Below are positions 47,301-56,268 of a stretch of 64,000 nucleotides of DNA, piece after piece. The number at the start of each line of letters is the position of its first letter. The stretch's first letter is position 1. A model generated the notes under the pieces. It made no database searches. It saw only the letters and a list, made by a program, of their open reading frames with translations, and was not told the origin of the DNA. The DNA is taken from assembly GCA_014607495.2 (NCBI GenBank), contig CP053169.1:10974001-11038000 (forward strand). The letters run 5' to 3'. Source of the stretch: Carposina sasakii (taxonomy: Eukaryota; Arthropoda; Insecta; Lepidoptera; Carposinidae). The position numbers and the translations under genes were made by a program.

Positions 47301-50300
47301 CCATCTTGGTATTTGTAAATCGTTGATATGCTGGAGCTCTGATCGAAGGTTCTTCCATTCTTCTCTGATATTGCTGGGAAGCTCGTCGTCCCATTGAATA
47401 TTACAATCCCAAGTCTTTTTGAATAGGAGCTTAAACTTGGTAGTGAGAGGCGAGTACCATCCGAGTGGGTCGAATATTTTTGATATTTCTGATAGTAGTA
47501 TTCTCTTTGTACTCTTCTGCGGCGCTGTTGTGATATCGCATTTCATTTGAAATGTAAAATGATCTTTATTAGGATTCCATTTAAGTCCGAGTGTTTTTGT
47601 TGTTGATTCTACATGCTTAAACGTAAAATCAGGCTGAATATCTTCTGCTTTGCTTACATCTTCTAGAAGTTCAGACCTGTTTGATGACCATTTTCGTAAG
47701 TTAAAGCCTCCTGACTGTAATAATTGAATCAAATCTGATTGTAGTTGTTTTGCGGACTCTATGGTAAAACAGCCGCTAACGAGGTCGTCCATATAAAACT
47801 CCTGCTGTAATGCTTTTGCTGCGCGGCTTGAAGGGTACTTGTGACCTTCATCAATTGATAATTGTTTCAAAGTCATCATTGCGAGAAACGGGGCACTTCT
47901 TGTTCCATATGTAATTGTGGTTAATTTGTACTCTTGCAGAGGTTTATTCGATGACGTACGCCATATGATTTTCTGATATTTTTGTTGTTCAGGATTGATT
48001 AATATTTGTCTAAACATCTTGCAAATATCGGCAACATACACATACTGATATTGTCTCCAACGCATGATAAGGCTCATGAGGTCTTGCTGTAAATTTGGTC
48101 CACAGCTCATAAGGTCATTTAAGCTATAGCCCGTTGATGTTTTTGCTGTGGCGTTGAATACTACACGAAGAGCTGATGTCGTAGATTCTGCTCGTTCAAC
48201 GGCATGGTGAGGAAAATAGCAACTTAATTTTTCGTTACTAGTACACTGCACCATATGATTTAATGATTGATATTCATTCATGAATGATTTGTATGCTTCA
48301 GCTAAGTTAGGCCGTCTGATAAACTTGTTTTCGAGTTGACAAAATTGTGCTATAGCCATTGATTTTGATGTTCCTAGTTTTTCTTCAAAATCCGGTTTGA
48401 ATGGCATGCTGACGATGTATCGGCCTTCCTCATTACGTGTCGTTGTTTTTTGATAATATTCCAAGCAGTCGAGATCTTCCTGCGACATGTTCGTGGGTTC
48501 TGATATATCTTCTACCGACCAGAATTTATGCATGTCTTCTACATTGTTGAGAACTACATTACATTGAAGTGTCTGTACATTCCCAACCAGAATCCAGCCT
48601 AAGCGAGTTTGCTGTGCTATGGGTTGATTTGTATTGTGTCGAGTTATGCCTTCTTGAATAATATTCGAGTAAATGTCGGCTCCTAGTAAGATATCCACTT
48701 GGCGGCTGATGTAAAATTTGGGGTCGGCCAAATCAATGCTATCTATAAAGTCCCATGATGGTTTCTTGAAAGATTTGTTTGGTAAATTGTTTATAAGATT
48801 CCGCATAATATATACATCTGTGTTGAAAGTGTAGTAGCTGTTCAATGCGGTACATGATATGTTTATTATCCCCTTACAATTGTTTTCTTTAGCGCCTACG
48901 CCAAATATGACACCCTTGCATCGTTTCCGAGGTAGTCTCAAAATTTGTGCTGCTCTTTCGCTGATGAGTGATGTTTGTGAACCCGCATCAATTAAGGCCC
49001 GTAAGGTCACCTGTGATTGGTCCGCCGTTCTGACCTTAATCAATGCCGTTGCTAACAATATCTCAGATAAGTCTTCCTGAAACACGTGGTTGCTGTTGAT
49101 ATGTTTTTTATTCTCGGCCGACACCTTCTTGTTCCCCGAAGCCAAGAACAGACCTTGGGTCGGTCCGTAGGTATCGTGAAGCAATGTATTGTGGTTTCCA
49201 TTACAAACGCGGCATCGTTTTAGTGAGTGACATTCTTTACCTTTGTGATCGTATAAACAATTCCTGCATATATTGTGTTTCGCAATTATTTCCCGCTTGC
49301 CGTCCGGCTGTAACTCGAGAAACGCCTTGCAAGCAAATAGTTTGTGGTCATTCGTACAATATGTACATTTGTAGTTATCATTATAATTATTAGATGACCT
49401 ATTAAATGAATGATTTTGATATGATTTCAAATTCATATTTTGATTAGTGCTGAATGCTTTGTATGAAGTTGTCTTCTTGCTTCCTGAAGGTTCATACTTT
49501 GGCTGATAGTGCTGATATGATTTTGAAGTATCTGGTTTTCGACGGGATGATTCTAATGACGTAAATTTATTCTCCAGAAACAGTAAAAAATCGCTGAGTA
49601 GAGGTAATTCACGTGGCGTTTTCAAAGACACTATGTAGTCGTTGTGCGTCTCCGTATCGAGTTTTTGGGAAAGTAGATGTACTAGGATTGGGTCCCATGA
49701 TGTTACATCCACACCTAGGTTCCTTATGGCGTGTAGACATTCATTTGTCGTGTCGTGGATTTTCTTGATGGATGCTGTAGAATGTTGCTGAGTGTTGGGC
49801 AGGCTCAATAGCGCGTTAAGATGAGATGTAAATATCATATTTTTATTATTATATCTGTGGTTCAGAATATCCCAGCACGTTTGATAGTTGTCCGAACTGA
49901 TAAGTAGGTGTTGAATTAGTTTTTCTGCTTCTCCTTTGACCTTACTTTTCAGGAACTGCATTTTCTGAGCGTTAGGTAGAGAAGGATTAGCGTGAATTGC
50001 TTCGATAAATAGGTCTTTGAAGGACGTCCAATGCTGATAGCTACCACTAAAGATCGGTATCTCCATCTTAGGAGTGGACTTTTCCCTATGTGATACAGAC
50101 CACATTTTTGTGTTGATGTCTTTCTTGATTTGGTTAAATTGCATTTCATATGTGTTATAATTCATTTCGTATGCAATGTTCCTTATTTCTAGGATGCTAT
50201 CAATTTCCCAGTGAAGAGTATCTATTGCCGTCCACCGTGCTTGCAGACTCTTAAGGGCGTCTTCAAACTCCCATTTTTCGTTGATAGTTTCTAAAGAAAT

Positions 50301-50801
50301 GTTTGATAAAGTACGGACAAATGCTCTGAAATTGCTTGTTTGCTTACGTAACATCTCATCTGACTTGCTGAGAGATCCCCGTGATATTGATTCTGATGGA
50401 TTGACAGTGTCTTCCTGGCGGTCAGTTCCCCGTGGCAATATTGAAGGTTCTACCGACCGGGTTTCCGGATAACATATTTCATGATCCTGGATCTGGCCTC
50501 GAGGGCCTGGTTGGGGTGAAAGCCCCTTGCTGGTCGTTGATTGGTATGTTATAGATAATGCTGGTTTAGTTTCAGTTTTCATAAAAGAGCTAACATATTG
50601 CTTGGTAGTTAGGTAAAATTGTTTGGTCACGTCATATTGGTTACCTGAGAAGTAGGGATGATCCTCACCTTCTTCATGAATCTTCTCGAGCTTTTCATGA
50701 TTTGCTTCAAAATCAGTCCAATATTGGTCGAGAATCTTCAATTTTCTTGGGATTCTATCAGAGGTCTTGCGGTCTGCTCCGTCTTTTTTTGAAATTATCA
50801 A
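44337..50801 (-). CDS. gag-pol-env: Gag-Pol-Env polyprotein of the BEL/Pao element
   Basis: A 2154-residue frame. Order: Gag with CCHC-type zinc knuckles (CTYCTNDHKLFAC and CRVCNGNHNTLLHD, about residues 477-540); aspartic protease IDAGSQTSLIS (about 603-613); reverse transcriptase with FYMDDLVSG (YMDD at 1003-1006); RNase H FSDSSLKAYACV (about 1176); integrase H2C2 zinc finger (HAHHTMMHGG ... CVTC, about 1480-1520) and core with VDFTGF, SDNGTNFVGG and GGEWEAQ; a BEL-type C-terminal domain to about 1842; then, in the same frame, env with a hydrophobic leader (LSLFLFMIILSPIQCF, about 1895-1912), a basic RKRR cleavage site (about 2005) and a glycine-rich fusion-peptide-like segment. The listed first codon is not ATG: a likely true start is an ATG at 50856 in another frame, separated by the A7 run at 50784-50790. 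The frame stops within env. Confidence 0.92.
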   Translation of the reverse strand: MIISKKDGADRKTSDRIPRKLKILDQYWTDFEANHEKLEKIHEEGEDHPYFSGNQYDVTKQFYLTTKQYVSSFMKTETKPALSITYQSTTSKGLSPQPGPRGQIQDHEICYPETRSVEPSILPRGTDRQEDTVNPSESISRGSLSKSDEMLRKQTSNFRAFVRTLSNISLETINEKWEFEDALKSLQARWTAIDTLHWEIDSILEIRNIAYEMNYNTYEMQFNQIKKDINTKMWSVSHREKSTPKMEIPIFSGSYQHWTSFKDLFIEAIHANPSLPNAQKMQFLKSKVKGEAEKLIQHLLISSDNYQTCWDILNHRYNNKNMIFTSHLNALLSLPNTQQHSTASIKKIHDTTNECLHAIRNLGVDVTSWDPILVHLLSQKLDTETHNDYIVSLKTPRELPLLSDFLLFLENKFTSLESSRRKPDTSKSYQHYQPKYEPSGSKKTTSYKAFSTNQNMNLKSYQNHSFNRSSNNYNDNYKCTYCTNDHKLFACKAFLELQPDGKREIIAKHNICRNCLYDHKGKECHSLKRCRVCNGNHNTLLHDTYGPTQGLFLASGNKKVSAENKKHINSNHVFQEDLSEILLATALIKVRTADQSQVTLRALIDAGSQTSLISERAAQILRLPRKRCKGVIFGVGAKENNCKGIINISCTALNSYYTFNTDVYIMRNLINNLPNKSFKKPSWDFIDSIDLADPKFYISRQVDILLGADIYSNIIQEGITRHNTNQPIAQQTRLGWILVGNVQTLQCNVVLNNVEDMHKFWSVEDISEPTNMSQEDLDCLEYYQKTTTRNEEGRYIVSMPFKPDFEEKLGTSKSMAIAQFCQLENKFIRRPNLAEAYKSFMNEYQSLNHMVQCTSNEKLSCYFPHHAVERAESTTSALRVVFNATAKTSTGYSLNDLMSCGPNLQQDLMSLIMRWRQYQYVYVADICKMFRQILINPEQQKYQKIIWRTSSNKPLQEYKLTTITYGTRSAPFLAMMTLKQLSIDEGHKYPSSRAAKALQQEFYMDDLVSGCFTIESAKQLQSDLIQLLQSGGFNLRKWSSNRSELLEDVSKAEDIQPDFTFKHVESTTKTLGLKWNPNKDHFTFQMKCDITTAPQKSTKRILLSEISKIFDPLGWYSPLTTKFKLLFKKTWDCNIQWDDELPSNIREEWKNLRSELQHINDLQIPRWYHTNEHDNIELHGFSDSSLKAYACVVYCKANDKIILVAAKSRIVPVNKNLTLPRLELSGGLLLSKLMHKVQQALTGHQIKVFGWTDSTAVLGWLQGDSARWKPFVANRVKQITEIIPPKNWRYVKSSDNPADCASRGITGEQLKHHGLWWNGPSFLLSFNEEQDVDRPVYTTDKEIRIIKHTNVTTRHNCEDVIHYIICKFSTMTRAVRVLAWLLRTITRHSEQTAYLTVTELNRAKVKIIQYVQNCEFKEEIDSLKSNKHIHKNSKILELNPFLDEQGLLRVGGRLKHANISINRKHPYIIPHKHRLTELIIVHAHHTMMHGGARLTLSKTRDEFWIIGGNRAVKQQLRTCVTCRKIKAKRLEQLMGDLPEARINPSRPFLHTGVDFTGFVDIKLNKGRGVKTSKGYIAVFVCMATKAVHFELVSDMSTSAFIAALKRMSSRRGKPSHMYSDNGTNFVGGNKVLQQELAEIQQTFNDDLLAEINEMSIQWHFNCPAWPHAGGEWEAQVKGLKYHLRRVIGEQKLTYEEFYTILTQIEACMNSRPLCAVSEDADDLEYLTPSHFLNSGPILTILDTEHDERTRWYRIQKIHQDLWRRWQSEYLSQLSVRNKWKRQQANLKINDIVIIHEPNLPSGKWALGRVADLHPGADGLVRVVTLRTKSGIIKRPVVKLSLLTTDTSLISAHRAITTPDQANKYEDKNDQKPQQSSLNKVSENEKGSRKKSNFGSYGLSLFLFMIILSPIQCFYNITKLSKSLYLDRVSNMQVIRDEWTLVVYYDMHPYWDGFETFEQYLEQISNTCAKLENKSLCDIILSQLHHEHSELQYQNNVLLTQRFDTHMRKRRGLVDGVGYIANSLFGVLDQRFSDQYTKDINNIKKNQNHLALLWKNQTSVTEAEYNLLKRTELTINKQHKIINQHLNNLSKISNTLNKEIQQSEIMNELSLSTIIANNMLIKLKSIQDTLSDTITDIHHGMFNIHLLSLNSSAMN

Positions 50802-51090
50802 GAAACCTCTTCATAGCTTCCATAAGGTCGAACTGTGTAGCAATTAGTTCTTCCATTTTGATAGATACTTCTACTTCTTCTGCTGAATGATAATGATAAT
50901 ATGATATGATAATATGCTGTTATGCTGTATGATGCTGTTGCTCGGTGCTGATGATTGCTGTTGCTGCTGCTGGTATAGCTTGATGCAGTGTTTCTTGCAC
51001 GGTATGTGCGCCTTCTCAATCCGGTCGGGGAGGTCCGCTTGTGGAAGGCCGACCGAACCGATTCGCTACCGCACAAAATTCACTACACCA

Positions 51091-51109
51091 AATCCGGCTC
51101 GAAGGACCA
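51091..51109 (-). promoter_or_regulatory. Primer-binding site for tRNA-Tyr
   Basis: The + strand reads aatccggctcgaaggacca, the 3' end of insect tRNA-Tyr including CCA; the element's sense strand is therefore complementary to it. It lies six bases inside the 5' LTR (51116-51367). Confidence 0.8.
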
Positions 51110-51115
51110 AATTGA

Positions 51116-51367
51116 TGTACGGTTCACGTACACCAAGTGTATAGATTGTTTCTTGCTTGATGATATTATTAATAACAACACTCTGAGATGGTTAAATGAA
51201 CAGTTTATTGTCACCGTATAAAAGTAACCTCAAAGCACGATAAATTATGAATGATAGTGATAGTGAGGACACGCGTAGTATGCGCACGATGTAAACGTGT
51301 ACTAATTAGTTTACGCGATCTAAGGCATTTCCGCTGAGATCGCAATGTGCGGTGTATGGACCGTACA
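51116..51367 (-). repeat. 5' LTR of the BEL/Pao element
   Basis: 252 bp, identical to 42870-43121, followed on the + strand by the TATAT target copy at 51368-51372. It lies only 166 bases upstream of the catalytic GT92 exon. Confidence 0.95.
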
Positions 51368-51533
51368 TATATTGTTGTGTCGAAGAGTTTTCCAAAGTAC
51401 TCTAAGATTAATATCATCCGCCATACATACCCAGAACAGAGTGGTATCAGCACTTTTATCAGTATTTAATAATGGCAAGATACTTTTTGGTTTAGTTAGA
51501 CCATATAACATATTTCGCTACTGCCGTTTCCAG

Positions 51534-53060
51534 ACTCGTCCGCACGCTCGGCAGCCGGGCGCCGCCGCGCGCAACCTCCTGCAGTCAGAGCCGGCGTCAA
51601 CGGGCGCTCCCCCCGCGCCTGCCTCGCCCCCCGGCGCTCCCTCGCCCTCCCTCGACACGCGCGTGCTGACCGAGGACGAGCTGCGCGCCGACGCCGAGCG
51701 CCGCCTGCCCTCGCTGCCGCTCGTGTTCTGGCACAAGCACAGCGCCGACAAGAACCGCTTTTATAAGCGCAAGGACTGCGCGCCCTTTCCGTCCATCTAT
51801 GACCTGGAGTTCCATAACACGTACTGGCAGACGCTGCGCACCGGGAACGGCACCTTCCACCTGTACGGCGCCTACCTCGACACGCGCAACGCGTCGCGCC
51901 TGGGGCCGGCCGTGCGCGTGCTGGCCGTGCACGACCGCATCCGGCCGTCGCAGGCCACGCACTGCCATCTGTGGTTCGAGGAGCAGGCGGCGCCCGTCGT
52001 GGTGCGCAACTTCGAGTACAAGTACGTGTGGAACAGCAAGTGGGGCAACTACCGCGACAACGTGCTGCAGCCGTACCTGCTGGCGTGCGTGCTGCCGCGC
52101 GAGGTGCGCCACCTGGTGCCGCGCGCCGTGTCGCTCGTGGCCGCGCCATGCGACCGCGCCACCAACGCGCTGCGCGTGCACTACGACCGCCCGCCCGACG
52201 ACGAACGCAAGGAGTTCGCCGTGTGCGTCAAGGGACTCGACTTCCTGCACGAGGACCTGTCCGTGCGCCTCGTCGAGTGGATCGAGTTCGTGCGCCTCAT
52301 GGGCGCCTCCAAGATCTTCTTCTACGAGCTGCAAGTGCACCCCAATGTGACCAAGGTTCTGCAGCACTACGAGCGCGCCGGCCTCGTCAGCACGACGCGC
52401 ATCACGCTGCCCGGCGGCCAGCCCAACCTGCCGGGCCTGCAGCACATGTACCTGCGCAAGAAGACCACCAACAAGCGCCAGATGGAACTCGTGCCGTACA
52501 ACGACTGCCTGTACCGCAACCTGTACCGCTACCGCTGGCTGGCGCTGCTTGACGTGGACGAGGTGATCGTGCCCACGCTGGACGAGGACTGGCCGGCGCT
52601 CATGCGGCGCTCGCTGCCGCTGGCGGCGCCGGCGCCCGGCAAGCCGCCGCGCTCGTCCTACCACGCCAGCAACGTGTACTTCCTGGACGGGCTGGCGGGC
52701 GAGGCGGACCCGGGCGCGCCGCGCTACTTGCACATGCTGCAGCACGTGTACCGCACACGCAACTTCACCAAGCCCGGCCAGTACGTGAAGGCGTTCCACG
52801 AGACGGCGCTGGTGCTGGCGCTGCACAACCACTTCCCACTGGCGTGCCTCGGCGGCGCATGCTCGTCGTACGCGCTGCCGCCGGCGCACGCGCGCCTGCA
52901 GCACTACCGCGCCGACTGCGTGACGGCGCTGTCGCGCTCGTGCGCAGAGCTGCGGCGCGAGCCCGTGCGCGACGCCGCGCTGTGGCGCTGGGCCGCGCCG
53001 CTCGTGGCGCGCTGCGACGCCGCGCTGCGCGACCTCGGCTTCCTGCCGCCCAACCGGTGA
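51534..53060 (+). CDS. Glycosyltransferase family 92 protein, catalytic exon
   Basis: After the acceptor cgtttccag (AG at 51532-51533) the frame runs in phase 0 to TGA at 53058-53060, adding 508 residues to the 37 of the 42246 exon. An N-terminal Pro/Ala-rich stem is followed by a lumenal region (VFWHKHSADKNRFYKRKDC) and, from about residue 265 of the joined protein (FAVCVKGLDFLHEDLS), the GT92/DUF23 domain: EWIEFVRLMGASKIFFYE, then LLDVDEVIVP with DVDE at residues 377-380 as the likely metal/nucleotide-sugar site, YFLDGLA, and KPGQYVKAFHETA. Family members such as worm GALT-1 transfer galactose to N-glycan core fucose; the substrate here is not known. The exon is extremely GC-rich, with mostly G/C third positions, unlike its AT-rich surroundings. 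Extending the frame upstream of 51534 would read through intron and LTR sequence and is not favoured. Confidence 0.9.
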   Translation, partial: TRPHARQPGAAARNLLQSEPASTGAPPAPASPPGAPSPSLDTRVLTEDELRADAERRLPSLPLVFWHKHSADKNRFYKRKDCAPFPSIYDLEFHNTYWQTLRTGNGTFHLYGAYLDTRNASRLGPAVRVLAVHDRIRPSQATHCHLWFEEQAAPVVVRNFEYKYVWNSKWGNYRDNVLQPYLLACVLPREVRHLVPRAVSLVAAPCDRATNALRVHYDRPPDDERKEFAVCVKGLDFLHEDLSVRLVEWIEFVRLMGASKIFFYELQVHPNVTKVLQHYERAGLVSTTRITLPGGQPNLPGLQHMYLRKKTTNKRQMELVPYNDCLYRNLYRYRWLALLDVDEVIVPTLDEDWPALMRRSLPLAAPAPGKPPRSSYHASNVYFLDGLAGEADPGAPRYLHMLQHVYRTRNFTKPGQYVKAFHETALVLALHNHFPLACLGGACSSYALPPAHARLQHYRADCVTALSRSCAELRREPVRDAALWRWAAPLVARCDAALRDLGFLPPNR

Positions 53061-53155
53061 CACCCGCCCGGTGTCTACGCTATAGTATTACTCCTACTCC
53101 GTAGTCATAAGTATTTTATTGATGTCTGCATCTTATATGTCTCCAGGCTATTGTA

Positions 53156-53161
53156 AATAAA
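53156..53161 (+). terminator. Poly(A) signal of the GT92 gene
   Basis: AATAAA lies 96 bases after the stop codon (ttgtaaataaactttatcc), followed by a T/G-rich stretch (ataccgttgtctgctc), giving a short 3' UTR of roughly 120 bases. Confidence 0.75.
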
Positions 53162-53189
53162 CTTTATCCTTAATTTGATACCGTTGTCT

Positions 53190-53403
53190 GCTCATGCCCG
53201 GATCCCACATTTTAAATACGGATGCTTTTAAAATCATTTAATCACCTTCAAAGCAGCATTCACTTTTAGATGTGGGATCAGAGTATCTCTAGACTTGTTT
53301 TATTACTACCTCCCTTCCCTTGGACTCCTAATCAAACGTACATATATAATTTAGTCAAGAAAAGGTAGCATACAAAATAATCACCTTCCAATCTATCTTC
53401 TAT
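53190..53403. other. Downstream flank of the GT92 gene
   Basis: AT-rich sequence between the poly(A) region and the repeat block starting near 53404; no feature is seen. Confidence 0.4.
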
Positions 53404-53682
53404 ATCTATACATATAATAAAAAAGATATAATAATATGAGAAAAAATATTATAGGATACCTTTATCAACACAATAGGACCCAAACCGATGATTTTTGGAA
53501 TTTTTGTCTGTTTGTCTGTGCACGTTAATCAGAAACGGCTGAACCGATTTCGATGCAGTTTTCAGGAATATATTGTGACAGATCCCACTTAACATATAGG
53601 CTACTTTTTATCCCGGATAATTCCGATATTTTGTTTTTTTTCTGTAGTCCACGCGGACGGAGTCGCGGGCGTCCACTATTTA
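53404..53682 (+). mobile_element. Helitron-like repeat, copy 1
   Basis: It starts tctatatctatacatataat and contains cagaaacggctgaaccgatt and tcgatgcagttttcagg. It ends ccacgcggacggagtcgcgg followed by gcgtccacta, the typical 3' end of lepidopteran Helitron-type elements with the final CTAG degraded to CTAT. Related copies are split around the gypsy element (56126-56268 plus 60864-60900) and lie at 63066-63303. Confidence 0.55.
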
Positions 53683-54044
53683 TAACATAGGTATCATTCA
53701 ACTTCAGTATGAAAATGCCGTTGATAAATTTTTGAATGAAATTGTATATATGTGTACTGTACCTGCTAGTACTCCGTCATCCGTACATCAGAATACCGTC
53801 CTATATTACTAATTTGTAGCGTCCTGTTACGATATTCGTAACAAGTTTCGTAGTAAAAGCTAAAAGCTCCGCATTTCTGTAGAAATATATAATATAACAT
53901 GCTAACAGAGTAAGTAACTATAAATAAATTAATGAGTTTCAGTTTATTCTAATAAAATTCGGTTGAGATTGACATCTTCGTATACGAGATTTCCAAAGTG
54001 AAGATTTCAAGTGTAAAAGCTAAATAAAAATAACTACAATAAAA

Positions 54045-54238
54045 TGGTTTATTCCCAGTCGTCCCCATCTTGTCGCCCCCAGTTCCCCACTAGGTACGAG
54101 TGGGAAAAAAGTTTCGTTCGTGAGACGATTGGAACTTTTTATTTCCCACTCGTTCTTTTTTTACATTTGCCTACCACAGGGGACCAAAGAGACTTTTTTT
54201 CCCACTCGTACCCAGTGGGTACGATTGGGAATAAACCA
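54045..54238. mobile_element. Foldback MITE, tggtttattcccagtcgt ends
   Basis: The ends tggtttattcccagtcgt (54045) and acgattgggaataaacca (to 54238) are inverted with one mismatch. An inner inverted pair, gtacgagtgggaaaaaagt and actttttttcccactcgtac, strengthens the foldback. It is absent from the matching place in copy B, so it inserted after duplication or was lost there. Confidence 0.6.
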
Positions 54239-55303
54239 ATAAAATTATTCATTTCTAATAGAATTTAAATCTAAAGCTTCAAAGTTGGAAATGTGGAAAA
54301 AAAGTGTAAGTTGGTGGAAAGATACAAACCAAAATATAACTACAGTTGAAATAATTTATTGTAATAATCGAAAAAATCGAAATTGTAATAATCGAAAAAA
54401 TTGAAAAAAATAATAATAATTTTGCTCTGCGACCGAGGGGTAGTTGTACTTACCTATCGGCTCAAAAATTTTGGGGATTTTAAAATTTTCTTCTCTTATT
54501 TATCGAAACGTAAATTTTAACAAAGTGAAAAAAAACAAAATGACATATTGTACCAGAACAAATAGGTAGATTATATTAATTAAGCGCCTACCGAGTAAGC
54601 ACCGCATCTTGACATCCGAGTCGAGTTGCTCCGCGCGCTTTTACTCCCAGTGCCAATAGCTGGCTTGTTTACGAGTAATGGATGTTTCTATACTTATCTT
54701 TGTATTTATATACCGTTGCCTAGTATCCACGACACAAGACCTTATGGATCTTAATGTGAGACTAGGTCAATGTGTTGTAAATGGAAAAATCAATGATAAG
54801 TCGAGAAGCTTGAGCAGATTCGGTCAATCATTATTCATTACCAATACTATTTATGTTTAGAAACACACCTATCTTTATATTTTCTTTATATCTTTATATT
54901 AGTCTTTAATAAGAAGCTAGAGAGTGTACCTAGACGGTGCATGACGGTCACAGATTACCCCCTAATCTGTGATGACGGTGCATAACATTAGTTAATCGCC
55001 TACCGAGTAAGGACCGCATTTTAACACATTCGCTGTAACAGATTTTCTAAGAGTGCCGACTGATGTCGGTCTAACCTGATGGTCAACGCCTAGTGCTAGG
55101 ACGCAAATAAGCGTCAGCGGCATCTCTAGATAGACTAAAAGACGCAAATACGTAGTCGCCGGCACTGCAGGTGTCCTTCGAGTTGAGTGTTCTAAACGAG
55201 AGCTCTCACTCTCAGTGGCTGGACAAGCAAGTCGACACATTCCTCATTTAACAACTAACACCGTAGTGTCAACACAAGTTAGAACCAAAAATCTATATCT
55301 ATA

Positions 55304-55777
55304 CAGGGTGTGGGTGACAGCCAGGCAAATACTGAAATGCTGAACAAGTGCCATTGAGTTGAATTGTACGACAGTGTTATTACTCGCAGGAAATGTATTT
55401 TTGATTTGATTATCAGTAATCTTTGCTTTCCGCGCCAATTGCATCGGGTGATGCTGTGTCTAATTAAATGGGCTTATTGGTTATTGTGTGCCACATTGCT
55501 GTTTTTGGATCACTTGTGACTTCCATTAGGGTTGATCAGATATTTGAACTTTTTTGAGGGCAACTTTTTTTTCGAAAATCAACTTTTGGTTAAAATTTTA
55601 TTTTTAAGTCATTACCTCAGGCCTAATTAAACGAACTACACTATTTTTTCCTGAAAAAATGAAAAAAATGTCGGAAAATTTTGGAATTTTCCTGCGAAAA
55701 TTTTCAGTGTTTTCCGCGCCAAAACCATGGACTGAAGTCATGGTATCAATATTTGCCTGGCTGCCACAAACACCCTG
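55304..55777. mobile_element. TA-site MITE (cagggtgtgggtgacagcc family)
   Basis: TA|cagggtgtgggtgacagcca and ctggctgccacaaacaccctg|TA form ~30-bp TIRs (through ggcaaata). 474 bp with no coding function. The same family, in opposite orientation, begins at 63660 and runs off the window, sharing interior words (ttgatcagatatttgaactt, aaaatcaacttttggt and their complements). Confidence 0.8.
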
Positions 55778-55779
55778 TA

Positions 55780-56125
55780 TATTATATGTACAATACATAT
55801 AATAAATTAATTGAATTTATTTTAATTATTAATATTAATAAATTATTATTGAATTTATTTCATGTACAGATTTTAATGTTGCAAAATTGTCACTTAGCTC
55901 AGCTTAGCGGAAAGCACGTTAAACCGTTGGTCCTGTGCCTGATCTCTCTCCGGTCGTGTCGGCTTTCCGTCCCATCGGACTATGAGAGTAACGGAATAGA
56001 GAGTGCATTTGTGTTTGCGCACACACTTGTGCACTATAATATCTCCTTCGTACCTGGTCAATCTCCGTAGATATTGGTCGCCTTGGCCGAAATACGGTCG
56101 GAGATCATCAGAGCAGATCACATAG
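55780..56125. other. Spacer, nothing recognised
   Basis: Sequence between a MITE and a Helitron-like fragment. The ORFs at 55681-56121 have no recognisable domain. Confidence 0.35.
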
Positions 56126-56263
56126 ATTACCTATATAATAAAATTGTAACGGATCGATGTTTGTGCACGCTAATCTCAGAAACGGCTGGACCGATTTCGA
56201 TGCAGTTTTTAGGAATATATTGTGACAGGTCCCACTTAACATTTAAGCTACTTTTTTATCTTG
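56126..56263 (+). mobile_element. Helitron-like repeat, copy 2, left part split by gypsy
   Basis: tacctatataataaaattgt, cagaaacggctggaccgatt and tcgatgcagtttttaggaat match copy 1 at 53404-53682. The copy is cut at ttggataa by the gypsy element and resumes at 60859 (gataatttcgaaattttgtt). Confidence 0.6.
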
Positions 56264-56268
56264 GATAA

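Larger units (their letters stand above)
42870..51367 (-). mobile_element. Full-length BEL/Pao retrotransposon with env
   Basis: An 8498-bp element has two identical 252-bp LTRs and TSD TATAT (42865-42869 and 51368-51372). It reads on the minus strand, antisense to the host gene, and lies wholly within the last GT92 intron (42357-51533). It has a tRNA-Tyr primer site, a long gag-pol frame with BEL/Pao domain order, and an in-frame env like that of roo-type elements. Two single-base reading-frame breaks are seen: at an A7 run near the gag start (50784-50790) and in env near 44345-44375. LTR identity indicates very recent insertion. Confidence 0.95.
53404..55303. repeat. Diverged duplicated segment, copy A
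   Basis: Word order here matches 56126-56268 plus 60859-61680: Helitron-like start; cgtaacaagtttcgtagtaaa / cgtagtaactttcgtagcac; gatttccaaagtgaag; aaacgtaaatttt; caatgataagtcgagaagct / caatgatggtcgataagccg; acacacctatctttat / acacaccttctatcttt; cgcctaccgagtaag. Copy A is longer owing to a MITE (54045-54238) and a second cgcctaccgagtaag block (about 54584 and 54999). A small hairpin (cacagatta...taatctgtg) lies at 54950-54972. Its ORFs are short and domain-free. Confidence 0.6.

Noticed and set aside
51345..51533. Upstream extension of the GT92 frame with an ATG at 51345
   Set aside because: It begins inside the BEL LTR and crosses a consensus acceptor at 51532-51533; the phase-matched exon at 42246 with a signal anchor is a better start.
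51597..53063. Long antisense ORF opposite the GT92 exon, and other-frame ORFs at 51496-52552
   Set aside because: They are frame shadows of a very GC-rich exon, with Arg/Ala/Val/His-rich translations and no domains; the sense frame has the GT92 motifs.
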